Shown: positions 1 to 4,971 of the stretch, in pieces | How the letters are laid out: each line of letters starts with the position of its first letter | How positions within the stretch are numbered: the stretch's first letter is position 1 | Assembly (NCBI GenBank): GCA_002369315.1 | Contig: DFDW01000010.1 | Location: 1-7,502 of the forward strand | Length of the DNA: 7,502 nt | Direction of reading: 5' to 3' | Source: Ruminococcaceae bacterium UBA3818 | Lineage (GTDB): Bacteria; Bacillota; Clostridia; Oscillospirales; Ruminococcaceae | The notes under the pieces: model-generated | Database searches by the model: none | What the model was told of the DNA's origin: nothing | What the model saw: the letters and a program-made list of their open reading frames with translations, nothing else | Made by a program: the position numbers and the translations under genes

Positions 1-27
1 CGACAGATGGGAAAATATTGGATTAGC

Positions 28-66
28 AGAGAAGCATCGGGGCGTTATCTTCCCCGATGCTTCTCT
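28..66. terminator. 15-bp inverted repeat over the end of yjdF, probable terminator
   Basis: Positions 28-42 are perfectly complementary to 52-66, with a 9-base loop. Read on the plus strand the stem is followed by a short T-rich run (66-69). Read on the minus strand it is followed by a poor U-tract, with T-rich sequence only some 10 bases further on. The loop contains the yjdF stop codon (TAA, 45-47) and the right arm encodes its last residues. It probably ends an unseen plus-strand gene to the left, and may also end yjdF or protect its 3' end. Confidence 0.65.
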
Positions 67-461
67 TTTCGCTTCTGTTGTTTCTGTTCAAACTGGCGTT
101 GCTTTTCTGCTTCCCGTTGTTCGCGGCTGGCAGTTTTTCGTTCCAATTTGTTTTCTTCCCGCTGCAGCCTCAAAGCCTGTTGTGATTTCGTCCCTATCCC
201 GGCAGCGGCAGATTGCTTTCTTGCCTCACGCTGCAGCCGTTTGGGATTTGTTACTTCATTCTTGACAACCACATCAACAGACGGACTAAACTTGAGCTGA
301 TTGTAGTTTTTCAGGACAAATTCCCAGACTTCATAGTCTTTCGGCTCTGCGCCGAACGTGACTTTACATACCGAGAGCTTTCCGCTCTGGATGCGTTCAA
401 ATACGCCAACCCAGAACGGCTCTTCAAAATATACCGTCAGCTTAAAACAGTTGCTGTCCAT
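45..461 (-). CDS. yjdF: YjdF/DUF2992 family protein
   Basis: This 138-residue protein resembles the small YjdF (DUF2992) family of Firmicutes, whose biochemical role is not established. The N-terminal 65 residues form a compact, probably beta-rich domain with the family-like segments FWVGVFE (16-22) and FGAEPKDYEVWEF (36-48). From about residue 71 (TNPKRLQREARK) the chain becomes a highly charged Lys/Arg/Glu/Gln helix that could form a coiled coil, ending in KHRGR. Length and architecture match what I recall of the Bacillus subtilis protein. The ATG is preceded by a perfect AAGGAGG (471-477) at 9 bases. There is no signal peptide or membrane segment, so it should be cytoplasmic. It is a single gene behind a structured leader (494-610) that probably controls its translation in response to a small molecule. 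The family call is confident; the function is unknown. Confidence 0.88.
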   Translation of the reverse strand: MDSNCFKLTVYFEEPFWVGVFERIQSGKLSVCKVTFGAEPKDYEVWEFVLKNYNQLKFSPSVDVVVKNEVTNPKRLQREARKQSAAAGIGTKSQQALRLQREENKLERKTASREQREAEKQRQFEQKQQKRKEKHRGR

Positions 462-493
462 AAACGAAACCCTCCTTAGAAATGCGGATGATT

Positions 494-610
494 GCAGGAA
501 CGGACAACCCGGAGGGGAAGGTTACTTACCTGATCCTTGCGGATCAGACGGCTGGGCTACCTACCAGCTCTAGTACACTGACAAAAGTGTACATTGCGTT
601 TTTATCCTGC
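494..610 (-). promoter_or_regulatory. Structured leader RNA, probable yjdF (azaaromatic) riboswitch
   Basis: The minus-strand leader of yjdF folds into an enclosed multi-helix domain. A closing stem pairs 605-610 with 494-499 (GCAGGA with UCCUGC). Inside, 586-592 pairs with 573-579 (7 bp), 564-568 pairs with 551-555 (5 bp, GCUGG/CCAGC), and 541-547 pairs with 530-536 (7 bp, GCAA tetraloop). The 3' edge lies 17 bases from the AAGGAGG of yjdF. The yjdF motif is a known riboswitch class that sits directly before genes of this family and responds to azaaromatic compounds. I assign it by gene context plus structure; I did not align it to the family model. A CCCUCC segment (511-516) inside it could pair with the ribosome binding site, suggesting control of translation. 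Confidence 0.75.
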
Positions 611-614
611 TCAT

Positions 615-642
615 ATATACAGCGCATTTCTGCGCAGTATAT
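615..642. repeat. 28-bp near-perfect palindrome in the yjdF upstream region
   Basis: The arms 615-626 and 631-642 match at 11 of 12 positions around a 4-base spacer; the single mismatch is 621/636. It is not followed by a U-tract on either strand, so it is not a standard terminator. It overlaps the putative yjdF -10 element, which fits an operator for a dimeric regulator. In RNA it would form a hairpin just 5' of the leader domain. Confidence 0.55.
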
Positions 643-662
643 TAAAAATGACTTTGATGCAA
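636..662 (-). promoter_or_regulatory. Possible yjdF promoter
   Basis: On the minus strand a TATACT hexamer (636-641) lies 15 bases after TTGCAT (657-662). The -10 matches sigma-A consensus at 5 of 6 positions and the -35 at 4 of 6, but the spacer is shorter than the usual 16-18. It lies between the tRNA terminator and the leader RNA, where a promoter is expected. Tentative. Confidence 0.33.
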
Positions 663-667
663 CGCAT

Positions 668-705
668 AAAAAAGTCGCCGCAAGCTTTGTATCGCTTGCG
701 GCGAC
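668..705 (-). terminator. Terminator of the tRNA-Gln/tRNA-Pro unit
   Basis: A 12-bp GC-rich stem (694-705 with 674-685, loop 686-693) is followed on the minus strand by six U residues (673 to 668). It starts two bases after the CCA end of tRNA-Pro, so it should end the tRNA transcript and insulate yjdF. Confidence 0.92.
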
Positions 706-706
706 G

Positions 707-783
707 TGGTCGGAGTGGCGGGACTTGAACCCGCGGCCTCTTGGTCCCGAACCAAGCACGCTACCAAACTGCGCTACACCCCG
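707..783 (-). tRNA. tRNA-Pro (anticodon CGG)
   Basis: The full cloverleaf is visible on the minus strand. The acceptor stem CGGGGTG (783-777) pairs with CACTCCG (717-711) with one G-U pair, followed by discriminator A and an encoded CCA (709-707). The anticodon stem CTTGG/CCAAG encloses the loop TTCGGGA, giving anticodon CGG (747-749) for CCG codons, with the G37 typical of proline tRNAs. The T arm contains GGTTCAAGTCC. Total length is 77 nt. It is cotranscribed behind tRNA-Gln and ends right at the terminator. Confidence 0.97.
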
Positions 784-787
784 GAGA

Positions 788-819
788 TGAAAATATCCAG
801 CCAAAGCCGGATATTTTCA
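788..819. repeat. 11-bp hairpin between the two tRNAs
   Basis: Positions 788-798 pair perfectly with 809-819 around a 10-base loop. The hairpin almost fills the spacer between tRNA-Gln and tRNA-Pro. It has no U-tract, so a role in separating or processing the tandem precursor is more likely than termination. Confidence 0.6.
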
Positions 820-822
820 CTA

Positions 823-896
823 TGGCTGCCCGACTAGGATTCGAACCCAGACAAACAGAGTCAGAGTCTGTCGTGCTACCTTTACACAATCGGGCA
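823..896 (-). tRNA. tRNA-Gln (anticodon CTG)
   Basis: The cloverleaf is complete on the minus strand. The 7-bp acceptor stem TGCCCGA (896-890) pairs with TCGGGCA (833-827), followed by discriminator G and an encoded CCA (825-823). The anticodon stem ACAGA/TCTGT holds the loop CTCTGAC, giving anticodon CTG (862-864) for CAG codons. The T arm carries GGTTCGAATCC. Length is 74 nt. It is the first gene of the two-tRNA unit, directly downstream of a consensus promoter. Confidence 0.96.
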
Positions 897-910
897 ATGT
901 GACCTTTATT

Positions 911-938
911 ATTATACTTTTTTTCGTTTATTTGTCAA
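911..938 (-). promoter_or_regulatory. Consensus sigma-A promoter of the tRNA unit
   Basis: On the minus strand a perfect TTGACA (933-938) and a perfect TATAAT (911-916) are separated by 16 bp. Transcription would start around 903-905, a few bases before the tRNA-Gln 5' end at 896. Full-consensus hexamers fit the strong expression expected of stable RNA genes. Confidence 0.92.
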
Positions 939-995
939 TAGCGTTTTAAAAGTTTTTCTCCACTTTCTTCTCTTTCTTTTTGGAATATTTTGTTG

Positions 996-1001
996 TATAA
1001 T
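996..1001 (+). promoter_or_regulatory. -10 element of the trxA promoter
   Basis: A perfect TATAAT lies 43 bases before the trxA start codon in an AT-rich intergenic region divergent from the tRNA promoter. No good -35 box is found at 16-18 bp; only a T-rich stretch near 973-979 is present, so the promoter may be modest or activator-dependent. Confidence 0.65.
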
Positions 1002-1044
1002 GAGAAGCATAGAATAAGGATTTTATATCAAAGGAGGATTTTTC

Positions 1045-1365
1045 ATGGCAACGGTTCATTTTAACAAAGAAAGCTTTCAAAAGGAAGTTCTCGATAAAAA
1101 AGGCATCGCTCTTGTAGATTTTTGGGCCACTTGGTGCGGTCCGTGCCGTATGCTCGGTCCGGTAATCGATGAACTGGCCAACGAGCTGGAAGGCTCTGTT
1201 CTGGTTGGCAAGGTCAATGTCGACGAGGAAGAGGAGCTGGCCCGCCAGTATCGTGTTATGAGCATTCCGACCGTTTATATCTTTAAAGACGGAGAGGCAG
1301 TCAACCGTATTATCGGCGCTGTTCCGAAAGAAAAAATTCTGGAAGCGCTGAACGAGGTAAAATAG
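1045..1365 (+). CDS. trxA: Thioredoxin
   Basis: This is a 106-residue classical thioredoxin, the normal length for the family. It is a cytoplasmic dithiol oxidoreductase that reduces protein disulfides and is itself recharged by thioredoxin reductase, which is not in this window. The active site WCGPC lies at residues 30-34 after the canonical VDFWAT strand. The cis-proline loop is MSIPT (Pro75), and the late GAVPKEKI segment corresponds to the G-x-x-x-K region near the C-terminus. The ATG follows AAGGAGG (1031-1037) by 7 bases. The gene stands alone between its own -10 element and a terminator 15 bases after the stop codon. The assignment is secure. Several thioredoxins can exist per genome, so whether this is the main copy is not known. 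Confidence 0.97.
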   Translation: MATVHFNKESFQKEVLDKKGIALVDFWATWCGPCRMLGPVIDELANELEGSVLVGKVNVDEEEELARQYRVMSIPTVYIFKDGEAVNRIIGAVPKEKILEALNEVK

Positions 1366-1380
1366 CAAGCTTACTTGAAA

Positions 1381-1406
1381 GGGCCCGCTGTCACGGGCTC
1401 TTTTTT
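1381..1406 (+). terminator. trxA terminator
   Basis: A 7-bp GC-rich stem (1381-1387 with 1394-1400, one G-U pair, 6-base loop) is followed directly by six T residues (1401-1406). It starts 15 bases after the trxA stop codon. Confidence 0.9.
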
Positions 1407-1429
1407 CAGTTGCGAGGCTCTTGGTATCG

Positions 1430-1450
1430 AAAAGCCGCAGAACGGCTTTT
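1430..1450 (+). repeat. 8-bp hairpin just before the TraX-like gene
   Basis: Positions 1430-1437 pair perfectly with 1443-1450 around a 5-base loop. The hairpin ends two bases before the AAGGAG ribosome binding site (1453-1458) of the next gene. The following bases are A- and G-rich, so it lacks a terminator tail. It could influence ribosome access or mRNA stability; no function is demonstrated. Confidence 0.5.
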
Positions 1451-1464
1451 AAAAGGAGAAATAT

Positions 1465-2268
1465 ATGAGTTCTTTTGCCCTAAAAACAATCGCGCTGTTT
1501 CTGATGCTTTTGGATCATCTTTACCAGTTCCTGGGTTTTACCGGTATGGTTCCCATCTGGTTCACCTGGCTGGGCCGCCTTTCCGCGCCGATTTTCTGTT
1601 TCTGCATGGCGCAGGGCCTGACCCATACCCATAGCCGCAAAATCTACCTTTTGCGGATGTATCTGTTTTCTCTGGCCATGTCCGTTGGGAACCTGGTACT
1701 GACAGCATTGCTGCCGGGCTCGCCCTCCGGCGGGATCCCCAATAATATATTCGCCACCCTTTTGCTTGGGGCCGCTATTATCGTCTGTATGGAGCAAATG
1801 GCAGCCGACCGGCAGAAAGGCCAGATGATCTGGATGTACTTTATCGGCATTGAGCTGGCGGGATTTTTTTTAGGCGATATGCTGACCCGCGCCGGGCAGA
1901 CAACAGCGGCCCAAATCCTTCAAATCCTGATTCCCACGCCGCTCACGGTGGAGGGAGGCGTCTTCTTCGTCATCCTTGGCCCGCTGTTTTACTATTTTCG
2001 CTTTTCCAAAAAGAAACTGGCTATTATGTACCTGGTCTTTTCTCTCGGCTTGTGCCTGCCTTCTTCCATCGCCTGGTATCTTCTCGGCATGTCTGCCTGG
2101 GATGCTTTTTTCGGTGTGCAGTATCAGTGGATGATGGTCTTTGCCCTTCCGCTTCTGTGGCGGTATAATGGCCAAAAAGGAAAGTCCTCCTTCAAATATC
2201 TGTTTTACTTCTTTTACCCGCTGCATATCTGGATTTTATATGCAGTAAGCGCTTTTTTACCCCAATAA
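1465..2268 (+). CDS. TraX family multi-pass membrane protein
   Basis: The 267-residue protein is very hydrophobic, with about seven to eight predicted membrane segments (roughly residues 5-24, 28-51, 61-82, 94-111, 120-138, 165-180, 186-206 and 245-264). The pattern fits the TraX family: an N-terminal LKTIALFLMLLDH with the Asp17-His18 pair, GRLSAPIFCF at 37-46, and a C-terminal FKYLFYFFYPLHIWILY. TraX of F plasmids N-acetylates pilin, and the family resembles integral membrane acyltransferases. Chromosomal Firmicute members are common and uncharacterised, so acylation of an envelope component is only inference. The ATG follows AAGGAG (1453-1458) by 6 bases. I see no promoter after the trxA terminator, so expression may depend on readthrough or an unrecognised promoter in 1407-1450. 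No conjugation genes are nearby. Confidence 0.85.
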   Translation: MSSFALKTIALFLMLLDHLYQFLGFTGMVPIWFTWLGRLSAPIFCFCMAQGLTHTHSRKIYLLRMYLFSLAMSVGNLVLTALLPGSPSGGIPNNIFATLLLGAAIIVCMEQMAADRQKGQMIWMYFIGIELAGFFLGDMLTRAGQTTAAQILQILIPTPLTVEGGVFFVILGPLFYYFRFSKKKLAIMYLVFSLGLCLPSSIAWYLLGMSAWDAFFGVQYQWMMVFALPLLWRYNGQKGKSSFKYLFYFFYPLHIWILYAVSAFLPQ

Positions 2269-2271
2269 ACG

Positions 2272-2309
2272 AAAACAGCCAGATTCTCCGAAGAATCTGG
2301 CTGTTTTTT
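2272..2309. terminator. Bidirectional terminator between the TraX-like gene and glsA
   Basis: A perfect 16-bp stem (2272-2287 with 2292-2307) has a 4-base loop. On the plus strand it merges into six T residues (2304-2309), and on the minus strand into four (2275-2272). It starts four bases after the TraX-like stop codon and lies about 20 bases beyond the glsA stop, so it can serve both converging genes. Confidence 0.92.
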
Positions 2310-2330
2310 AATGGACAGTCTGTGCCCGGA

Positions 2331-3248
2331 TTAAAAAATGCTGAGATACAACTTTTTACTCAAAATTTCCAGCGCCCGGATTCCTGCCACACTGTTTCCC
2401 TTTTCGTCCAGCGCCGGCGAAAAAATGCCGATGCCCATGCGGGTCGGTACGACAGCCATAATGCCGCCCCCAACGCCGCTTTTAGCCGGTACCCCGACCT
2501 TTACCGCAAAGTCGCCGGAACCATCATACATCCCGCAGGTCATCAAAATCGCGTTGACATAGCTGGCATATGCCGCCGGGAAAATCCGCTCACCGGTCGA
2601 CAGGCTTTTTCCATGGCTGGCCAACGTAAAGCCAATGCGCGCCAAATCCGCGCAGTCCACCCGGATGGAGCAGGCGCGGAAATAACAATCCAACACTTCC
2701 TCCACATCATCCTGTATGATGCCGTAGGTCTTTAACAGATAGGCAAGCGCCCGGTTTTTGCTGCCGCTCCTTTTCTCGGATAAATAGACGTCTTCATCCA
2801 GGCAGACCTCATTATTTTCTGCCAATAATCGCGTGAGTTCAAGCAGGCGGTCGAATTTCTCCTCGTAGCTTTTGCCGGAAATCATGGTGCATATGGCAAT
2901 CGCCCCCATGTTGACCATCGGGTTGATATGATCGCTCAGAAGCGCCTGCTCCGTATAGTTGATGGCGTCAAAAGGTTTTCCCGTCGCTTCCACGCCCACC
3001 CGGGAACGGACATAATCAACTCCATTGTCCATTAACGCCTGCAACAGCAAAATCGGTTTTACAATACTTTGAATGGTAAACGGTTTATGGTAATCCCCCG
3101 CGCGGTTGATTCTGCCATCGCTGGACACCAGATAAATCCCCAGGCTATTCGGATCTGCCTTCGCCAATTCCGGAATATAGCTGGCCAAAGCGCCTTGGGA
3201 TGTAAAGGGTTTGCACTCTGCTAAAATTTCTTCCAAAAGCTCGTCCAT
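2331..3248 (-). CDS. glsA: Glutaminase A
   Basis: The enzyme hydrolyses L-glutamine to L-glutamate and ammonia in the cytoplasm. At 305 residues it is the usual size for the bacterial GlsA family, which has a serine beta-lactamase-like fold. The catalytic Ser-x-x-Lys is visible as SIVK (Ser61, Lys64). Other family segments are NPMVNMGAIA (109-118, Asn113), the SEKRSGSKNRALAYLL helix (157-172), the RACSIRV region after Tyr189, and the glycine-rich AKSGVGGGI (255-263). I chose the ATG at 3246-3248 because it gives the normal length and has AGGCGG six bases upstream; the in-frame TTG further up lies in the -35 box. It follows the spoIIA operon in the same direction but has its own promoter, so cotranscription is unlikely to be the main mode. 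A role in acid resistance or nitrogen supply is possible but unproven here. Confidence 0.95.
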   Translation of the reverse strand: MDELLEEILAECKPFTSQGALASYIPELAKADPNSLGIYLVSSDGRINRAGDYHKPFTIQSIVKPILLLQALMDNGVDYVRSRVGVEATGKPFDAINYTEQALLSDHINPMVNMGAIAICTMISGKSYEEKFDRLLELTRLLAENNEVCLDEDVYLSEKRSGSKNRALAYLLKTYGIIQDDVEEVLDCYFRACSIRVDCADLARIGFTLASHGKSLSTGERIFPAAYASYVNAILMTCGMYDGSGDFAVKVGVPAKSGVGGGIMAVVPTRMGIGIFSPALDEKGNSVAGIRALEILSKKLYLSIF

Positions 3249-3254
3249 TGTCCC

Positions 3255-3260
3255 CCGCCT
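3255..3260 (-). promoter_or_regulatory. glsA ribosome binding site
   Basis: AGGCGG on the minus strand, 5 of 6 matches to AGGAGG, lies 6 bases before the ATG at 3248. It decides the start over the longer reading frame opening at 3305. Confidence 0.7.
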
Positions 3261-3276
3261 TTCCCTGTTTACGATA

Positions 3277-3305
3277 AGAATAGCAAGTGTCCCTTTAAAA
3301 GTCAA
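3277..3305 (-). promoter_or_regulatory. Sigma-A-type promoter of glsA
   Basis: TTGACT (3300-3305) and TATTCT (3277-3282) on the minus strand are separated by exactly 17 bp. Each hexamer is 5 of 6 to consensus. The predicted start near 3270 gives a leader of about 22 bases containing the ribosome binding site. Confidence 0.8.
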
Positions 3306-3318
3306 GACGGCAGCCGGG

Positions 3319-3342
3319 AAAAGGCGTAAACCGCCGTTTTTT
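3319..3342 (-). terminator. Weak terminator after sigF
   Basis: On the minus strand a six-A run (3342-3337) is followed by GGCG (3335-3332) pairing with CGCC (3326-3323) and then four T residues (3322-3319). The A and T runs can extend the stem past a bulged C at 3336. The core is only 4 bp, so termination is probably partial. Confidence 0.45.
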
Positions 3343-3345
3343 CTG

Positions 3346-4008
3346 CTACAATAAAAGCTCCCGCAGGTGGAGCAGGATTTTTTTCTCCCGTCGGGATACC
3401 TGCACCTGCGTCATGTCAAGGGCCTGCGCTGTTTCCACCTGGGTTTTCCCCTGAAAATAGCGCAGCCGGATCAGCATTTGATCTTTCTTCTCCAAAAGGG
3501 ACAGTACCTGCCGCAGGGAAATACGGTCCGACAGCTCCTCTTCGGGAGATTGGACCGGCAAATCGATCTGCGGCGCACCCTCCTCGTCGCTGCCTGTCAG
3601 TGAAAGCGCGGGCGTGGCGGCGGAAAGTGCTTCTACAACTGCCGAAACCTCCAGATCCAATGCGCTGGCCAATTCGCTGACAGTCGGTTCCCGGCCCATC
3701 TCTATCGAAAGCCGCTCTTTGGTCCGAACCGCTTTCAGCGACAATTCCTTAAGTGTTCTGGATACCCTAACAGTCCCCCCATCCCGAAACAAGCGCCGCA
3801 TCTCTCCCAAAATGACCGGCACTGCGTAGGTTGAAAAGCGTACCCCGCGGGACTCATCAAAGGCATCGGTCGCCTTGATCAGGCCCATGCATCCTGCCTG
3901 GAACAAATCTTCATATTCAATGCCTCTTCCTTTGAATTTATGAGCGCAGGCATGGACCAGGCCCATGTTCTGTTGTATCATTTCATCACGGTCGGCAATG
4001 ATTGGCAT
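3346..4008 (-). CDS. sigF: Forespore sigma factor SigF (SpoIIAC)
   Basis: This 220-residue sigma-70 family factor is the first forespore-specific sigma of sporulation and is held inactive by SpoIIAB. Region 2 runs from about residue 14 (NMGLVHACAHKF) through YEDLFQAGCMGLIKATDAF (32-50) and RFSTYAVPVILGEMRR (57-72). Region 3 follows VSRTLKEL (82-89) to about 130. Region 4 contains the helix-turn-helix around TQVETAQALDMTQVQVSRREKK (189-210). Bacillus SigF has about 255 residues; here roughly 25 residues before region 2 are missing, and the codons upstream do not encode them. The ATG lies 2 bases after the spoIIAB stop, with AAAGGAG (4019-4025) ten bases upstream inside spoIIAB. Identity as SigF rather than SigG rests on operon position. 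Confidence 0.96.
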   Translation of the reverse strand: MPIIADRDEMIQQNMGLVHACAHKFKGRGIEYEDLFQAGCMGLIKATDAFDESRGVRFSTYAVPVILGEMRRLFRDGGTVRVSRTLKELSLKAVRTKERLSIEMGREPTVSELASALDLEVSAVVEALSAATPALSLTGSDEEGAPQIDLPVQSPEEELSDRISLRQVLSLLEKKDQMLIRLRYFQGKTQVETAQALDMTQVQVSRREKKILLHLRELLL

Positions 4009-4010
4009 AT

Positions 4011-4451
4011 TTATTCGGCTCCTTTGGACAGGATCGTTTTTTCCAAGGTCACCGAGGTGCCACGCCCCAGCTTGGAACGGACTTTTACCTTATCCATAAA
4101 AGCCTCCATCACAGCAAACCCCAGGCCAGACCGTTCCCCGGTAGTGCAGGTAGTGTACATTGGCTCCATGGCCTGTTTGATGTCTTCCATTCCGCAGCCG
4201 GTGTCCCGAATCCGAATGACGATCCTGTTTTTCTCCAGAATTTTCGCGTGTATGTAGACCGTGCCAATCTGCTGGCGGTATCCATGGACGATTGCATTGG
4301 TCACCGCCTCGCTTACCGCTGTTTTGATATCTGCCAGCTCCTCAATGGTCGGATCCAGCGCCGCCGCAAAAGCGGCCAGCGATGTCCGGGCAAATGCTTC
4401 GTTGGCCGACCGGCTGGGAAACGACAACTTCATTTCGTTTAATACTTTCAT
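4011..4451 (-). CDS. spoIIAB: Anti-sigma F factor and serine kinase SpoIIAB
   Basis: A 146-residue GHKL-fold protein that sequesters SigF before asymmetric division and uses ATP to phosphorylate SpoIIAA. The Bergerat ATP site is clear: N box SEAVTNAIVHGY (47-58, with Glu48 and Asn52), G1 box DTGCGM (83-88), ATP-lid region ending in TTGERSGLGF (103-112), and GRGTSV (129-134). Length equals the B. subtilis protein. The ATG overlaps the spoIIAA stop in an ATGA (4448-4451), with GGAGG (4459-4463) seven bases upstream, so the two are translationally coupled, as expected for partners needing fixed stoichiometry. Its stop lies 2 bases before sigF. Confidence 0.97.
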   Translation of the reverse strand: MKVLNEMKLSFPSRSANEAFARTSLAAFAAALDPTIEELADIKTAVSEAVTNAIVHGYRQQIGTVYIHAKILEKNRIVIRIRDTGCGMEDIKQAMEPMYTTCTTGERSGLGFAVMEAFMDKVKVRSKLGRGTSVTLEKTILSKGAE

Positions 4452-4804
4452 CTCTTCGCCTCCGTTTTCTCACAGCTCGCGCCTCCTGCAGGCGGCGACG
4501 AATGAATCGACGCGATCCGGTCCATCCCCGCCAGACGCATTACCTTTTTGATGGAAGGAGATGGGTTGTGGATCTCCACTGTCCCTCCCCACTCTCTGAC
4601 AAGCCGGTAACGCCCCATGACCAACCCGATTCCCGAACTATCCATAAACGTAACATCCCGGAAGTCCAGGATCAGTGTGTCAGGATGGATGCGTTTTACC
4701 ATTTCATCGATTGCCTCCCGCAGATGCCCCGCGCCATGGTGGTCGATTTCCCCGATCAAACAGGCCGTGACCTGTTTTTCTTTCGTATACAGCTGAAGCG
4801 ACAT
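4448..4804 (-). CDS. spoIIAA: Anti-anti-sigma F factor SpoIIAA
   Basis: A STAS-domain protein of 118 residues, the normal family size. In its dephosphorylated form it binds SpoIIAB and frees SigF; SpoIIAB phosphorylates it and the SpoIIE phosphatase, not in this window, reverses this. The phosphorylation loop is MDSSGIGLVMGRY (54-66), with Ser57 the likely target. LILDFRDVTF (44-53) is the core strand before it. The C-terminal 15 residues are polar and probably disordered. I chose the ATG at 4802-4804 because it has AAAGGAG 8 bases upstream and matches family length; the ATG at 4849 would add 15 unsupported residues. It is the first gene of the spoIIAA-spoIIAB-sigF operon. No sigma-H promoter could be recognised with confidence. 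Confidence 0.96.
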   Translation of the reverse strand: MSLQLYTKEKQVTACLIGEIDHHGAGHLREAIDEMVKRIHPDTLILDFRDVTFMDSSGIGLVMGRYRLVREWGGTVEIHNPSPSIKKVMRLAGMDRIASIHSSPPAGGASCEKTEAKR

Positions 4805-4812
4805 CGCTGTTT

Positions 4813-4819
4813 CTCCTTT
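4813..4819 (-). promoter_or_regulatory. spoIIAA ribosome binding site
   Basis: AAAGGAG on the minus strand lies 8 bases before the ATG at 4804. It sits inside the longer open frame that starts at 4849 and so decides the start. Confidence 0.8.
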
Positions 4820-4847
4820 CCGTGCTTGCTTGTCCCAAAAATGCGGC

Positions 4848-4895
4848 AAAAGAAAAAGCCCTTATTCCGGTTTCTGATACCAGAATAAGGGCTTT
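4848..4895 (-). terminator. Strong terminator between folC and spoIIAA
   Basis: On the minus strand a 13-bp stem (4883-4895 with 4855-4867) is followed by a ten-base tract of nine T residues and one C (4857-4848). Three more pairs (4879-4881 with 4869-4871) can form inside the loop. It should stop valS-folC transcription and make spoIIA an independent operon. Confidence 0.88.
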
Positions 4896-4971
4896 CCGTT
4901 AAAATATTTGTCGCAATCGCGTGGTTTCTCTGTTTTTTTTCGCACCTGATCGCGAAGGCCGCGGCAGAGCG

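Noticed and set aside
482..804. Open frames on both strands across the tRNA region
   Set aside because: They run through two complete tRNA genes, a terminator and the structured leader, and have no recognisable protein features.
2322..2735. Plus-strand open frame opposite glsA
   Set aside because: It is a shadow of the confidently identified glutaminase gene and lacks a good ribosome binding site.
2331..3305. Longer glsA frame starting at 3305
   Set aside because: The start would be a TTG inside the -35 box of the glsA promoter; the ATG at 3248 has a ribosome binding site and gives the normal length.
4448..4849. Longer spoIIAA frame starting at 4849
   Set aside because: The extra residues overlap the T-rich tail of the upstream terminator and contain the ribosome binding site of the real start at 4804.
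4839..4869. Possible sigma-H promoter for spoIIA, with CGGAATAA on the minus strand at 4862-4869
   Set aside because: The element differs from the AGGA core, lies inside the terminator stem, and no GAAT-type -10 element occurs at the right distance.
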